DNA of 64,000 nucleotides from Semisulcospira habei (lineage: Eukaryota > Mollusca > Gastropoda > Semisulcospiridae), in NCBI GenBank assembly GCA_036245525.1, contig BTPG01000006.1, positions 74,444,727-74,508,726 on the forward strand. The letters are read 5' to 3'. A model generated the notes under the pieces. It did not search any database and was not told the DNA's origin. It saw only the letters and a program-made list of their open reading frames with translations. Shown one piece after another: positions 52,749 through 62,589 of this stretch (its first letter is position 1; each line of letters opens with the position of its first letter). Position numbers and translations under genes: made by a program.

Positions 52749-53440
52749 TGAATTCCGCGGTTGGCCTGTTCACCGTAAGCCGTTTGCGGCGGTTATTCCT
52801 TGTTTGGATGACCTCCTGGGAACGACAGGTATGGGGGAAGTCATCTTAACCCTTATCTTGTTCACCAGAGGGTGACATACGTTCGAATCAGAATAGTTAA
52901 AGGGTAGTGCCGGAGGGTTTGGTGCCGCTAGGCTCCACGCTATTCCGGCCTAGACTTCATGTAAAGCCTTTGCGCTGTATCCTTGTTTTTTTCTATAAGT
53001 ATGGCCTGTCTATGGCAGGGCACAAATTCAAGCTGTTAGCCTCAGGCTGATTCGGGTTAAGATGCGGCAGCGCATTCCCCCCCTCAGGACGGGTACCTAG
53101 GTGCTCCACAAGCTCAGGGATGGCATGGTGAGTAGGACTTTGATGACCGTTCTGCTGGATGACTGTCCGTTGGAGACGCACGGCGAACCCTGCCCCCGAG
53201 ACGATTGCAACCCTGACAGCAACTGCTTGTACAGTCACAGAGCGGCTGACGCGGCATGATGGGAGATGGACAGTCAACACTCGCTTCAAGAGGCTTCTCG
53301 GGTGCGACAGTGGATGTGATTACAGCGACTCAAGGAGTTGCTGACAGTACGGATACGAGGAAGAGTGGAGAGTACTACAGGCCTGTTGTGCAGAGGAGCA
53401 TCTCCCTCCATAGCCCGGACTACCCCCATTTTGGCCGAGT
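52749..53440 (+). other. DIRS element 1, pre-RT region
   Basis: No continuous frame. Around 52893-52960 a degenerate hairpin with GGTAGTGCCGGAGGGTTT resembles the cores of the TTAA MITEs. Near 53425 the frame that leads into RT becomes readable. Confidence 0.45.
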
Positions 53441-54106
53441 TTGTCTAGGGGTTCCAAGCAGAGTCTGCACGACGAGGTTGCCGCTTTGCTTCAGAAGGTC
53501 GCCGCGGAGGTGGTATCGCGACACAACTCCCCAGCCTTCTACAGCCGCCTCTTCATGGTTCCCAAGCCGGGCGGCACGTGGCGTCCCGTCTTTGACCTGT
53601 CCGCCCTAAACAAGTTTTTCATCGTCCCGCTTTTTCGCATGGAGACTGCATGAGCTCTTCGGGCTGCGGTGCAGCCTATGGACTTTACCTTCAGCCCAGA
53701 CCACTCGGATGCTTTTCTCCACGTCTCCAGGTACCCCACCTCAAGACGTTACCTGCGCTTCGCCGTGGAGTGGCCTACCTGTTGGTGTTCTACCTGTCGG
53801 ACTCGACCTCAGCCCCTGGGTGTTCAAGAAGTGAGAGAGAGAGAAGCCCACATCTTAGACGCCGTCATTGTCAGGGCCAGACGGACATCCTCGAGCCCTA
53901 CGTCGAATTATCTGGACGATCTTCTCTTGCAGAACCAGTCGGAGGCCAGGTTGGCGGCGGATCGAGATGCGCTGCTAGATCTGCGCGACAGACTCGGCTT
54001 CCTGCTCATCGTGGACAAATCCCACCTTGTGCCGTCCTGCCACTTCGTTCATCTGGGGGGGGGGGGGGGGGGGGGGGGGGATTCACACCAAGACTCAACA
54101 AGGTGA
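53441..54106 (+). pseudogene. DIRS reverse transcriptase
   Basis: It reads in two frames. The first, 53441-53653, has LHDEVAALLQKVAAEVV, NSPAFYSRLFMVPKPGG and WRPVFDLSALNKFF; the second, 53669-54106, has MDFTFSPDHSDAFLHV, SRRYLRF, the active site NYLDDLLLQ and LIVDKSHLVPSCHFVHLG. The order and spacing fit DIRS RT. A pure G-run at about 54055-54080 follows HLG and breaks the join to RNase H. Segments around the PFGL motif are missing or frameshifted. Confidence 0.87.
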
Positions 54107-54327
54107 AGTTACCAGAGCCACGCATTCAGAACTGGCCGGCAGGTGGCTGAGACGGTGGCAGTCTCCGCCAGAGTGTGGCTTCAGCGTCTGGGCTTGGTGA
54201 GTGCGGCAGCTGTCTTATTCCCTTTGGCCGTCTCTACTACCGCCCGCGTCAGCTGCACCTTCTTCTGCTTTGGTGACCTCAAGGCTCCTGTGCCGGTACT
54301 ACCGATGCTTCTTCCACATCTCCTTCA

Positions 54328-54798
54328 TTGGGCAAGCCTGGCTGGCTCGCGGTGGGAGTTCCCCTCTACTCACCTCCTTCCCAGCTGTTCCTGTGCGTCG
54401 ACGCAAGTCTCTCCGGCTGGGGCGCTCACCTTCTACCGATGTTCATCACGGCCTCCAGCACCTGGCCCCCGGATCTCGTGGTCCAGCACATCAACTGGTT
54501 AGAACTGACGGTGGCGGTCTGGCAAGCACTCATCGCGTGGGAGCCCCCTCTAAGACACCAAGAGCTGCTCGTCCTTCGGACAACCCCACGGTGGTCGCCT
54601 ACAAACAGAAGCAGGGCGGGACGCGCTCCTTGCCCCTCCGCATCCATCTCTACCAGCTGTTCCGGGGGTGCGAAGATCGCGGCGTTTCTCTCCGAGCCAG
54701 ACATCCTGGGCCATCTCTATGTCCTAGCTGATTCCCTCTTGCGACGCGGTCAGCTTCTACACACCAAGTGGACCATCTGGCTGGACATCTTCGGATGA
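54328..54798 (+). pseudogene. DIRS RNase H
   Basis: The frame starts with LFLCVDASLSGWGAHLLP, the first catalytic aspartate, followed by HINWLELTVAVWQAL with the glutamate, and ends ILGHLYVLADSLLRRGQLL with the last aspartate, then HTKWTIWLDIFG. The middle is in another frame (about 54580-54680). The LADSLSR-type ending is typical of DIRS RNase H. Confidence 0.83.
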
Positions 54799-54983
54799 TC
54801 TGCACCCTTTGGGAGTTCCCCATGATCAACCTCTTCACGATGAGGTGGATTCACCAGCTTCCTCTCTTCGTCTCCCCCATTCCAGATCCACTAGCCTGGG
54901 CATTTGATGCTCTATCCATTTCTTGGGACGGCGTCGTCGCGTACGCCTACCCGCCGACGGTTCTCGTCACCAAGCTCCTGCTC

Positions 54984-55022
54984 TTAGTTGCCTGCTCGGC
55001 GTTAAACCCAAATAACTAACTA
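54984..55022 (+). mobile_element. 39-bp retro-insert (SINE/LINE tail)
   Basis: ACCAAGCTCCTGCTC (54969-54983) and ACCAAGGTCCTGCTC (55023-55037) are a 15-bp duplication with one difference. The insert ends GGCGTTAAACCCAAATAACT then AACTA, the kind of 3' end seen in molluscan SINEs. It is an extreme 5' truncation. Confidence 0.8.
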
Positions 55023-55640
55023 ACCAAGGTCCTGCTCAAGCTCAAAGGTGGCAACGCGGTCCTGTTCCTGGTGGCCACTGCTGCTGGACCAGGTTTTGGA
55101 CCACCGACCTCCTGAACCTCACCTCAGCCCTCCGCTGCGGCTACCCACCCTGCGCATGTTTCTCAAGCAACCGTGGCAGGCCCGGTTCCCCCCATGCCCC
55201 GAGCGACTTCTACCCCACGCCTGGAGGTTGTGCGTCAAGCCCTCGCTGCTAGAGGTTTCTCACGTACACCGCAGAGGTGCCTACCTTACGCGCTGGCTCG
55301 TAATTTTACGCATTTTCGGCTCAAGTTACGCGAATACGACTAGCTCCTCCAAAATACGCAATTTCCGCGTGGCAGCATAACTACGTGTTGGCAGCGTCAG
55401 CTGGAGCGATCGATGGTTGAGGCACTGACAACGGTAATGACGTACAGCTTGATTCTGAAGCTGAATTTGGAGGTTCTAATTGATATTCCGTTCCTCTGAT
55501 GCTACACCTTGGTGCACCTGTAGGTGACTCTGTGGACACCGACACACATTGGTCACACGTGTACGAACGTGCAGTGTCTTTACAACACTGATACTTCCAT
55601 CCGATCGTGTATGAGACACAACATCGTTCAATGCCACTTA

Positions 55641-55807
55641 TAATAATAATAATAATAATAAAGGTAATTTGTATAGCGCCTAATCACCAAGGTGCTCTAG
55701 GCGCTTTACAATCACAGCAATGAAACAGTGAAGCAGAATACACAAACAAGCACATACAACAAAAAATATACATTAATTTACAAGGGCAAAAACTCACACC
55801 ACACACT

Positions 55808-55871
<64 letters not shown>

Positions 55872-58675
55872 TGATGAGCCGGCAGACAAAATGGTCTTTA
55901 CGTATATGCAACAGAGAAAAGGTGTGTTTTAAGCTTGGATTTGAAAATGGAAAGAGATGATGAGTGACGCACATCAGCTGGGAGAGCGTTCCATGTAATG
56001 GGACCAAAATACGAAAATGCACGATGACCTTGAGTGACCTTATTACGTCTAGGGATACGGAAAACACGAGTGTCTGAAGCAGAGCGTAGTGAGCGGGACG
56101 GTGTATACAGCTGGACAAGATCAGACAAGTAAGGAGGGGCAGAACCAGAGATGATGTTGAAACAAATAACACAGACTTTATACTGAATTCTGTATGAAAC
56201 TGGCAGCCAGTGCAAATTAGCTAGTAGAGGCATAATGTGTTCACGTTTCGGTACACGAAAAATCAGACGTGCAGCACAGTTCATGACTCTCTGGATTTGG
56301 TCAAGAAGATTTTGCGGAACACCGGACAAAAGAGAATTGCAATAGTCTATTCGGGACAGCACAAGGGAGGTAACAAGTGTTTTGGTAACTTCAACAGTCA
56401 GCAGATGTCGAACAGTGCTGATCCTTCTGAGTTCAATGAAGGCAAGCTGGCAAACTTTCTTCACTTGTTCCTTCATTGTCAGCCTGTTGTCAAAAATGAC
56501 ACCCAAGTTACGGGCCGAGCTAGAAAAGGAGATGGCACTCTCGCCCACCATCATTGACTCAGGTAGATCAGCACTGCACGTAGAGGAGCACATCATTCGG
56601 AGGGACTCAGTTTTGTCACTGTTCAGCTGGAGCTTGTTCTGTGTGGTCCACTTCTGAACATCACAAATACAAGCCTCCAAAGACTGCACCATTTGATCGA
56701 CATGTTCACGAAGGGAGTGTTTGTACAATTCTGTATCATCTGCATATAAATGATAAGAAACTAAGTGACGCTCAATGACATGCGACAGGGGCTGTGTATA
56801 CAAAGTAAAGAGAACAGGCCCCAAGACCGACCCCTGTGGAACGCCACAAAGCAGCTCAACAGGGTGGGACTCAAATCCTGCCACTGAAACCATCTGCAAG
56901 CGACCAACAAAGTAGGATTGGAAAAATTTCAGTGCTGTGCTTTGAATGCCAAACACATCACGAAGGCGGGCAAGTAAAATGTCATGGTCAATGGTATCAA
57001 ACGCTGCGCTCAGATCGAGCAGAGTCAGAACAGAGATTAGATCTTCATCGCTAGCACCAAGTAGGTCATTCACAACACGCAGCAATGCTGTCTCCGTGCT
57101 ATGACCAGACCTATATGCTGACTGGAACACATGCCACAGACCATTATTCTTGATATGGTCTAGCAGCTGCGTGAGCACTATCTTTTCCAGAAGCTTTGAG
57201 AGAAAAGGTAGGTTGGATACGGGTCTGTAGTTGTTCAAACTGTTGGGATCAAGTGAAGCTTTCTTTAAGAGCGGCTTAACAATTGCAGTTTTGAAACAGG
57301 TAGGTACAGTGCCGTGCAAGAGGGACTCATTTACAATAGCTGTAACAACTGGTACAATTGCATCTTTACATTCAAAAAGAAGGGACGAAGGCACAGGGTC
57401 TAGCTCACAGGTTTTGAGAGACATCTTATTCATGGTGTCCAGCACTACCTTTTCAGTCACTGGAGTGAAGCATGCAAGAGGAGTGCCAGCAAAACACTTA
57501 GATTCAAATGAGCAAGATGTATCAGCATCATCACATTTGTCAATGTTGTCACGTATTGTTCTGACTTTGGAACAGAAAAAGCGAGAAAACAGTTCTGGGA
57601 GGTCACGGATTGGGTGTGTGCTGGGCAGTTGAACAGATTTGGTCTTACCCAAGAGTCCATTAGTCACACGGAAAAGTTCTTTGCAAGTACTTGCTGCAGC
57701 AACTTTTGCGCAGATGAAAGCAGTCTTGGCATTGGTGGTCAAGCGAGTGATTTTATGCTTCAAACCATTCAGAATCTGTTTATGAACAGTCAGCCCAGAC
57801 TTGAGCCAACGCCTCTCTGCCTGACGCCTTTCGTGCTTCAAGGTGCGCAGTTCAGCGGCCACAGATGGGTACCAGGGCGTGGAGTGATGCTGCGACACCC
57901 GGCGGCGAGTGGCGGGAGCATGCTGGTCTAGGACAGCCCGCAGACCAGCGTTGAGTTGCTCGGCCGAGATGTGGGGACGGATGCTGACAAAGTCTGCAAC
58001 ATCGGCTACGAACTTGCCATGGTCGATCCCCTTGAGGTTCCTTGAAGTCTTGGTAACAGGCTGCAGCTGAGGTTTGGTTATATCCAAAAGACACAGAACT
58101 GGAAAATGGTCAGAAGACATGGTGTGGCTCAAAGAGGCGGACCTAAAGATGGAGTCCTCCTCTCTATATACGACCCAGTCGAGTGTATGACCTTTGGTAT
58201 GAGTAGGCTGATGCACGCCTTGAGACAGACTGAAGGTTTGTAATAGATCAAGCATACGAGCCGTGTTGGTGTTGGAAGGACAGTCGAATTGAAAGTTGAA
58301 GTCGCCGACAATCACAAGCTTACCACCCAAAGAATTACAGTGCTCCATGAAATCTGCAAACTCGCTGAAAAACGTAGTGTCTGTGAGTTTATTCTTTCTG
58401 TTGGGGGGTGGACGGTACAGACAGTACAGGTGCACATGCTGCGGCACAGAAAGTGTCAACTGGGCAAGCTCAAACGTTGAATGAGAAAAGGGGAACGATG
58501 ATGTGATGTTGGCATGCTCCAATAAACTGTCACGGATCAAAAAAGCCAGTCCTCCACCACGTGTAGCACGGGGGAAGGATCTAAGGCAATAGCCAGATGG
58601 AGTTATGTCCACACACTTCGCCTCGTCTCCTTGACATTTAAGTCAGGTCTCTGTCAGGAACAACACATCGATGTT
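55641..58675 (-). mobile_element. CR1/L2-type LINE, nearly full ORF2
   Basis: It reads on the minus strand and ends in CTATACAAATTACC followed by TTA repeats (55641-55661). An AC/GT microsatellite of about 58 bp lies in the 3' UTR (55811-55868). The 5' end is truncated near 58675, at the start of the endonuclease. ORF2 is open for 904 codons. No duplication was found at its ends. Confidence 0.85.
55898..58612 (-). CDS. CR1/L2-type LINE endonuclease-RT (ORF2)
   Basis: An AP endonuclease has its N-terminal motif NIDVLFLTET just upstream of the frame, followed by a TGA where W is usual. It continues GGGLAFLIRDSLL, VIVGDFNFQFD, GHTLDWVV and SSDHFPVL. The RT has LDPVPSSLLFECKDA, NNYRPVSNLPFLSKLLEK, LTLLDLSAAFDTIDHDILL, GVPQGSVLGPVLFTLY and the active site HLYADDTELY. 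The C-terminal part has GHRAFSYFGPITWNALP and FKSKLKTHLF. Catalytic residues seen are intact. The Met at 58612 is only the first after the stop; the natural start lies upstream and is lost. Confidence 0.9.
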   Translation of the reverse strand: MDITPSGYCLRSFPRATRGGGLAFLIRDSLLEHANITSSFPFSHSTFELAQLTLSVPQHVHLYCLYRPPPNRKNKLTDTTFFSEFADFMEHCNSLGGKLVIVGDFNFQFDCPSNTNTARMLDLLQTFSLSQGVHQPTHTKGHTLDWVVYREEDSIFRSASLSHTMSSDHFPVLCLLDITKPQLQPVTKTSRNLKGIDHGKFVADVADFVSIRPHISAEQLNAGLRAVLDQHAPATRRRVSQHHSTPWYPSVAAELRTLKHERRQAERRWLKSGLTVHKQILNGLKHKITRLTTNAKTAFICAKVAAASTCKELFRVTNGLLGKTKSVQLPSTHPIRDLPELFSRFFCSKVRTIRDNIDKCDDADTSCSFESKCFAGTPLACFTPVTEKVVLDTMNKMSLKTCELDPVPSSLLFECKDAIVPVVTAIVNESLLHGTVPTCFKTAIVKPLLKKASLDPNSLNNYRPVSNLPFLSKLLEKIVLTQLLDHIKNNGLWHVFQSAYRSGHSTETALLRVVNDLLGASDEDLISVLTLLDLSAAFDTIDHDILLARLRDVFGIQSTALKFFQSYFVGRLQMVSVAGFESHPVELLCGVPQGSVLGPVLFTLYTQPLSHVIERHLVSYHLYADDTELYKHSLREHVDQMVQSLEACICDVQKWTTQNKLQLNSDKTESLRMMCSSTCSADLPESMMVGESAISFSSSARNLGVIFDNRLTMKEQVKKVCQLAFIELRRISTVRHLLTVEVTKTLVTSLVLSRIDYCNSLLSGVPQNLLDQIQRVMNCAARLIFRVPKREHIMPLLANLHWLPVSYRIQYKVCVICFNIISGSAPPYLSDLVQLYTPSRSLRSASDTRVFRIPRRNKVTQGHRAFSYFGPITWNALPADVRHSSSLSIFKSKLKTHLFSVAYT

Positions 58676-59475
58676 ATATTACATTACATGCTGTCTAGAC
58701 TGTGGATAATACCGTACAGTGGCAGGTGTAAACATTGACATCTGGCGACCAGGTAGGAGACTTGCAGTATATCAGCATACTGGAAATGCATGGACACTAA
58801 TGTGTCGCAGTAACGGATGCCCTTTTTACTGATGCATGTTAAGTTACAGCTACCTGTCATGCATGAAAGACATTTTTGGCTCACGTGCGAAGTAAAAGTA
58901 TGTTCTGAAACTTCAACTTTGGCATTTTCTCGGAGACTATTGAAGCTACAGTCTTCAAACTTGGCCCAAGGATACTTTGTGGCAAGACCTTTCTAAACAT
59001 GCCAGTTTTAGTGACAGTTTCTCACAAAGGTCAAGGTCACAGAGGATCAGGAAATATATCAAAAATAGCTATTTTGGGACATGTTCTCAAATACTATTCA
59101 CAACTTCAAACCCAAACTTGGTACAAAGATACCTTATGAAAAGACCTTTATATGAACACTAATTTCGTTGATCCCTTGGAAAAGTCAAGGGGTCACAAGA
59201 GCTCAAGAAATATGTCTAAAATGATTATTACAAAAAAAAAAAAAAAAAAAAAATTTTTCGCAAATACTATTTACAACTTCAAACCCAAACTTGCTACAGC
59301 GATACCTGATATTGTGTGAATAGAATAGCTAATAGTGTGGATAAATGTCTTTGTTTTTAATTTGTTTGCTGTGGTGTATTTTTTTCGTTGCGTGTTGCGC
59401 TGAAATGATTACACAAAATACACATTTTTAAGCAGCCCATTATACAAAATGGTCTAAGAGGGGTAGGCACCTCTG
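58676..59475. repeat. Non-coding part of the hAT-like element with AGGTCA repeats
   Basis: From 58870 the dispersed repeat runs TTTTGGCTCACGTGCGAAG, GGCATTTTCTCGGAGACTAT, AAGGATACTTTGTGGCAAGA and then two tandem units with CAAAGGTCAAGGTCACAGAG (59025) and TCAAGGGGTCACAAGAG (about 59186). An A-run at about 59231-59253 follows. No gene. Confidence 0.7.
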
Positions 59476-59481
59476 ACAGCG

Positions 59482-60725
59482 GTGGAAGCTATCGCTACAG
59501 CCTGCAGACCCTCGACCAGTCGAGGTTACGAGGGAAAGTGGCGAGTCCTGTGCCACTGGTGTGATGCAGGGCGACTCTCTCCCGGACCTGACAGTACCCC
59601 AGCTGGCGGAGTTCTTCCTCTGGCTCTTCACCGACCAGCTCCTGGCGACAATCACCATTTGTGGCTACCTGGCGATGGTCGCCAATACTTACCGGCATTT
59701 GGGACGACCGGACCCTGGCACCGGCAAGGATCTGGCTGACCTTATGGCGCACTTCGGTCTAAGATGGCTGGCCCTCCACTCACTCATACCGTGATGGGAC
59801 CTACCCTGGGTGCTGACGTGGCTCAACTCTAGCTGCTTCGAACCACTTCGGTTGGTGCGGTCACCAGATGTGACGCTGAAGACACGCTTCCTCATGGCTC
59901 TGGCCACGCCGGCCAGGGTCAGCGAGCTACACGCCTTTTCTGCACGTCCATCATGCCTACAGTTCCGAACGGACGGCTCTGCAACTGCTGTCCAACCCGG
60001 CTTTCCTAGCCGTTGTCCATTGGCTGCCCCGCAGATGGTCACCATCCAGCCCTTGAGGGGTCTGGGCTCTACCCGAGAATCCAGACAACAGGACCAGGTG
60101 AGAGCCTTACGTGTGTACTTGCGCCGGACCAAGCCGCTATGCAGGGGGCGCCACACGCCTTTCCCTCTCTCTGTCCCCAGGTAGAAATGACATCTCGGCC
60201 CAGACGATATCCTCCTGGCTCTGAGGGGTGATACACTCCACCTACCAAGATCTCTCCCCTTATGCAGCCAAACGAATGAACATCAGGGCGCATGAGGTCA
60301 GAGCCATGACCGCGAGCCTAGCGCTCGACCGCAACTGCGCGGTCACAGATATCTTGGCGGCCATGGAATGGTGAGCACAGTCGACCTCCTGGTTCCGATG
60401 GGTGATACGCTCCACCTACCAGGACCTCGCCCCTGATACAGCCAAATGCATGAACATCAGGGCGCAGGAGGTCAGAAGCCATGGCCACAAGCTCACATTC
60501 GACCGCACTGCGCAGTCAAGACTTTGTGGCGGTGGTGGGCTGACGATCAGGGTTGACCTTCGCCCGATTCTATCTGAGGGACCTCTCCAGCCAGCGCGAG
60601 AACCTATCGCTGGTGGGAGACATTACAGCGGCACAACACTCCCTCCCGGCACCCCAGGTGCCACAGGTATCTTAGCTAAAATTATCGGGAGGTTGTACCA
60701 GGGAGGGCGGGTCTCGATGTTACCT
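59482..60725 (+). pseudogene. DIRS tyrosine recombinase
   Basis: This would integrate circular element DNA. The N-terminal core-binding part is AIATACRPSTSRGYEGKWRV (59490 on) and LTVPQLAEFFLWLFTDQLLA. The catalytic Arg lies in MALATPARVSELHAFS (about 59890). The second-box H-x-x-R is NIRAHEVRAM (about 60277-60305), and the nucleophile Tyr is probably in the RFYLRDLS block near 60560-60585. The frame changes several times. The stretch with the H-x-x-R box is duplicated at about 60221-60397 and 60398-60545, with the His changed to Gln in the second unit. Confidence 0.8.
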
Positions 60726-60772
60726 AGGGGTTAGGGGCGTTTTAAGCGGCACCCACCTCCTCTTTGATATTC

Positions 60773-60806
60773 TTCCTGACAGTAATGTCATCGGTAATGT
60801 GTTTTG
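60773..60806. repeat. Right inverted terminus of DIRS element 1
   Basis: TTCCTGACAGTAATGTCATC followed by GGTAATGTGTTTTG is the exact complement of 50135-50168. Between it and the next element is AGGAAACAAATGAATTTGTTTTTT, which contains a small palindrome. Confidence 0.88.
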
Positions 60807-60830
60807 AGGAAACAAATGAATTTGTTTTTT

Positions 60831-62589
60831 CAAAATACATTACCGATGGCATTACTATATGGAATACACTCTATAGCCTAACGATTTGTGTCCCCTACAC
60901 AGCTGGGGAGGAGACACCGGGGATCCAAGTATAGGAGCCCGGGTGGCCTCCCCTTACCAACCTATCCCAGCATGCGTGTGGAGAACTCACCTCAGTTTTC
61001 ACTCTTAGCTTGACCGTGTACGGTCGGGCTTTAGCCTTGCTCCGTGTTACGAACGGTTCTTGGATATTCTTCGATCTTCCTTGGCTTTGCCTTGGTTTTT
61101 CTACTGTGTAGGGCTGAGTGTACTACGTGGGACATGGCACCTTCCGGCGTTCTGCCCGGTGCTTGACTTTCTGTGTACACTTACGTTGGCTGTGGCCTTT
61201 GGACTCGGCTTGTGACTTGTGCTCTCCTTCGTGACTTTGTGTCCTTGGGGAGTGAGTGTTCGGTGAACACTTCCCGGCGGACTGTGTGCTACAAACTTTT
61301 GGCAGTTTCGCTTTTGAGAACTTGCTCTCCTTCGTAACTGTGTGATCTTGGGGAGTGAGTGTTCGGTGAGCACTTCCTGGCTGATTGTGTGCTACAGACT
61401 GTTGGCAGATTCGCTTATGAGAACTTGCCTTAGTAGTGGCGGAGATTTCTAACGACCTTCGGACGCTCTCGACTCCTGCCTTCTGAGTTACTCTTCGAAC
61501 AGGACCTGTAACGTATGCACCGTTTGGTGAGGAGACCGGTGGTCCCGGCTTGGGATTTCTGCAGACGTGACCATCCTTCCCGACCCTTGCTGGTTCCCCA
61601 AACTTCTGCGCAGGATAGCGTCACTCCGTCAGCTCGGCGAACCCACTTCGCTTCGTCGTTCGGGCCGGTCCGGCCCGCAGGTAAGTCTCCTTCCTTAAAT
61701 CTTTAACAGCAGATGGCCCCTCCCCCCCCCCCCCCCCCCCGCTCCGAGTCTTCTGAGCGGGGCAGGCGAGTGTTGGAGTCCCGCTCCCCATGCTCCGTTT
61801 CTTCCGAGCATGGCTTGAGCTCCTTGAGTTTTCCCCCCGCTCCGTATTGTCCGAGCGGGCCAGGCGAGCTCAGCGTTAGTTCACCCCCCCGCTCCCTTCG
61901 TCGGAGCAGGCTGGGCGTGACGAGCGCAACTGTAGTAAGAATAGTGACTCTCCCTCACGCTTCGAGTCCTCTGAGCATGATCCGAGGGCTATACATGGGC
62001 CGCCGCCCCGCTCCGAAGCCCCCCACCCGGGTCTGCCCTGGGGGACTTGGGTGGGGTTAGGTATTTTTTAGTTCCCAGGGTCACCCTGGTCAGCCCCACA
62101 GGGTGGATTTATCTCTCTATTCTGGGGCATGTGTTTCTGTCTACCCTTTGTCCATTCACCTGTATTTGCCTTTTTAAAACTCTCCCTACTGTCTGCACTG
62201 CCTGTAGCTCTTGATATTGGATGTGTGTTGCTAAATGGTCTTAGCTTTATTTAGGCCCATGTGTTAGGTTTATTTAATGTATTTGACCGGCTGGCGACAT
62301 ACATTCAATGTTCTGTTTAGTTTGTTGTTTTTTTTCACAAGCAGTGCAGGCACGTCCTGAGAAAGCCTTGTTGCTGTTGGGACGTTAAGCAATGTACAAT
62401 CAACCGCTCCGAAGCTTCCGAGCGGAACCGGCGAGCTACATTGACATCCGCCTACCCGGCACCGGCCTCCACGTGGCATGGGTGGGTAGTCCGCTCAGTC
62501 CCTGACTGAGTGGGCTAGCAGACGGGTGCCATCTTTGTCCAGGATTAGGACTTGATGTCAGCAGATATGTTGTTCAGTCTTTGTTTTCT
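60831..62589 (+). mobile_element. DIRS-like element 2, partial
   Basis: It starts CAAAATACATTACCGATGGC, a relative of the DIRS 1 terminus, and shows a similar leader (CCCGGGTGGCCTCCCC, GCATGCG). No Gag zinc finger, RT or recombinase is readable. 61715-62010 consists of short repeats around CCGCTCCGAGTCTTCTGAGC, each a small palindrome that would read SESSE-type peptides. SINE S copy 3 sits in one of these. It is either a truncated element or a member of a different subfamily. Confidence 0.6.
62020..62403 (+). mobile_element. SINE S copy 3
   Basis: CCGCTCCGAAGC at 62008-62019 and 62404-62415 is an exact 12-bp duplication. The 384-bp copy starts CCCCCACCCGGGTCTGCC and ends GCAATGTACAATCAA. It is nearly identical to copies 1 and 2. 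Confidence 0.9.

Larger units (their letters stand above)
55272..59475. mobile_element. hAT-like element inside DIRS 1, carrying a LINE
   Basis: Termini CAGAGGTGCCTACC and GGTAGGCACCTCTG are perfect over 14 bp. Flanks ACACCG (55266-55271) and ACAGCG (59476-59481) agree at 5 of 6. It splits DIRS 1 between RNase H and the recombinase (SLLEVSHVHR / AIATACRPSTSR). It has no transposase. Its interior holds the CR1/L2-type LINE and, at about 58870-59330, a piece of the AGGTCA-bearing repeat. Confidence 0.78.
50135..60806 (+). mobile_element. DIRS-like retroelement 1, complete but decayed
   Basis: Inverted termini CAAAACACATTACCGATGAC (50135 on) and the complement ending at 60806 pair over about 34 bp. 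In order it codes a zinc-finger Gag (50730-51257), RT (53441-54106), RNase H (54328-54798) and a tyrosine recombinase (59482 to about 60660). Lack of an integrase, presence of a tyrosine recombinase and inverted ends define the DIRS group. It is broken by many frameshifts and by three insertions: a SINE at 52299-52748, a 39-bp insert at 54984-55022, and a DNA element at 55272-59475. Confidence 0.88.

Noticed and set aside
55684..56172. Separate protein with Val-Cys repeats
   Set aside because: Frame through the AC/GT microsatellite in the 3' UTR of the CR1/L2-type LINE.
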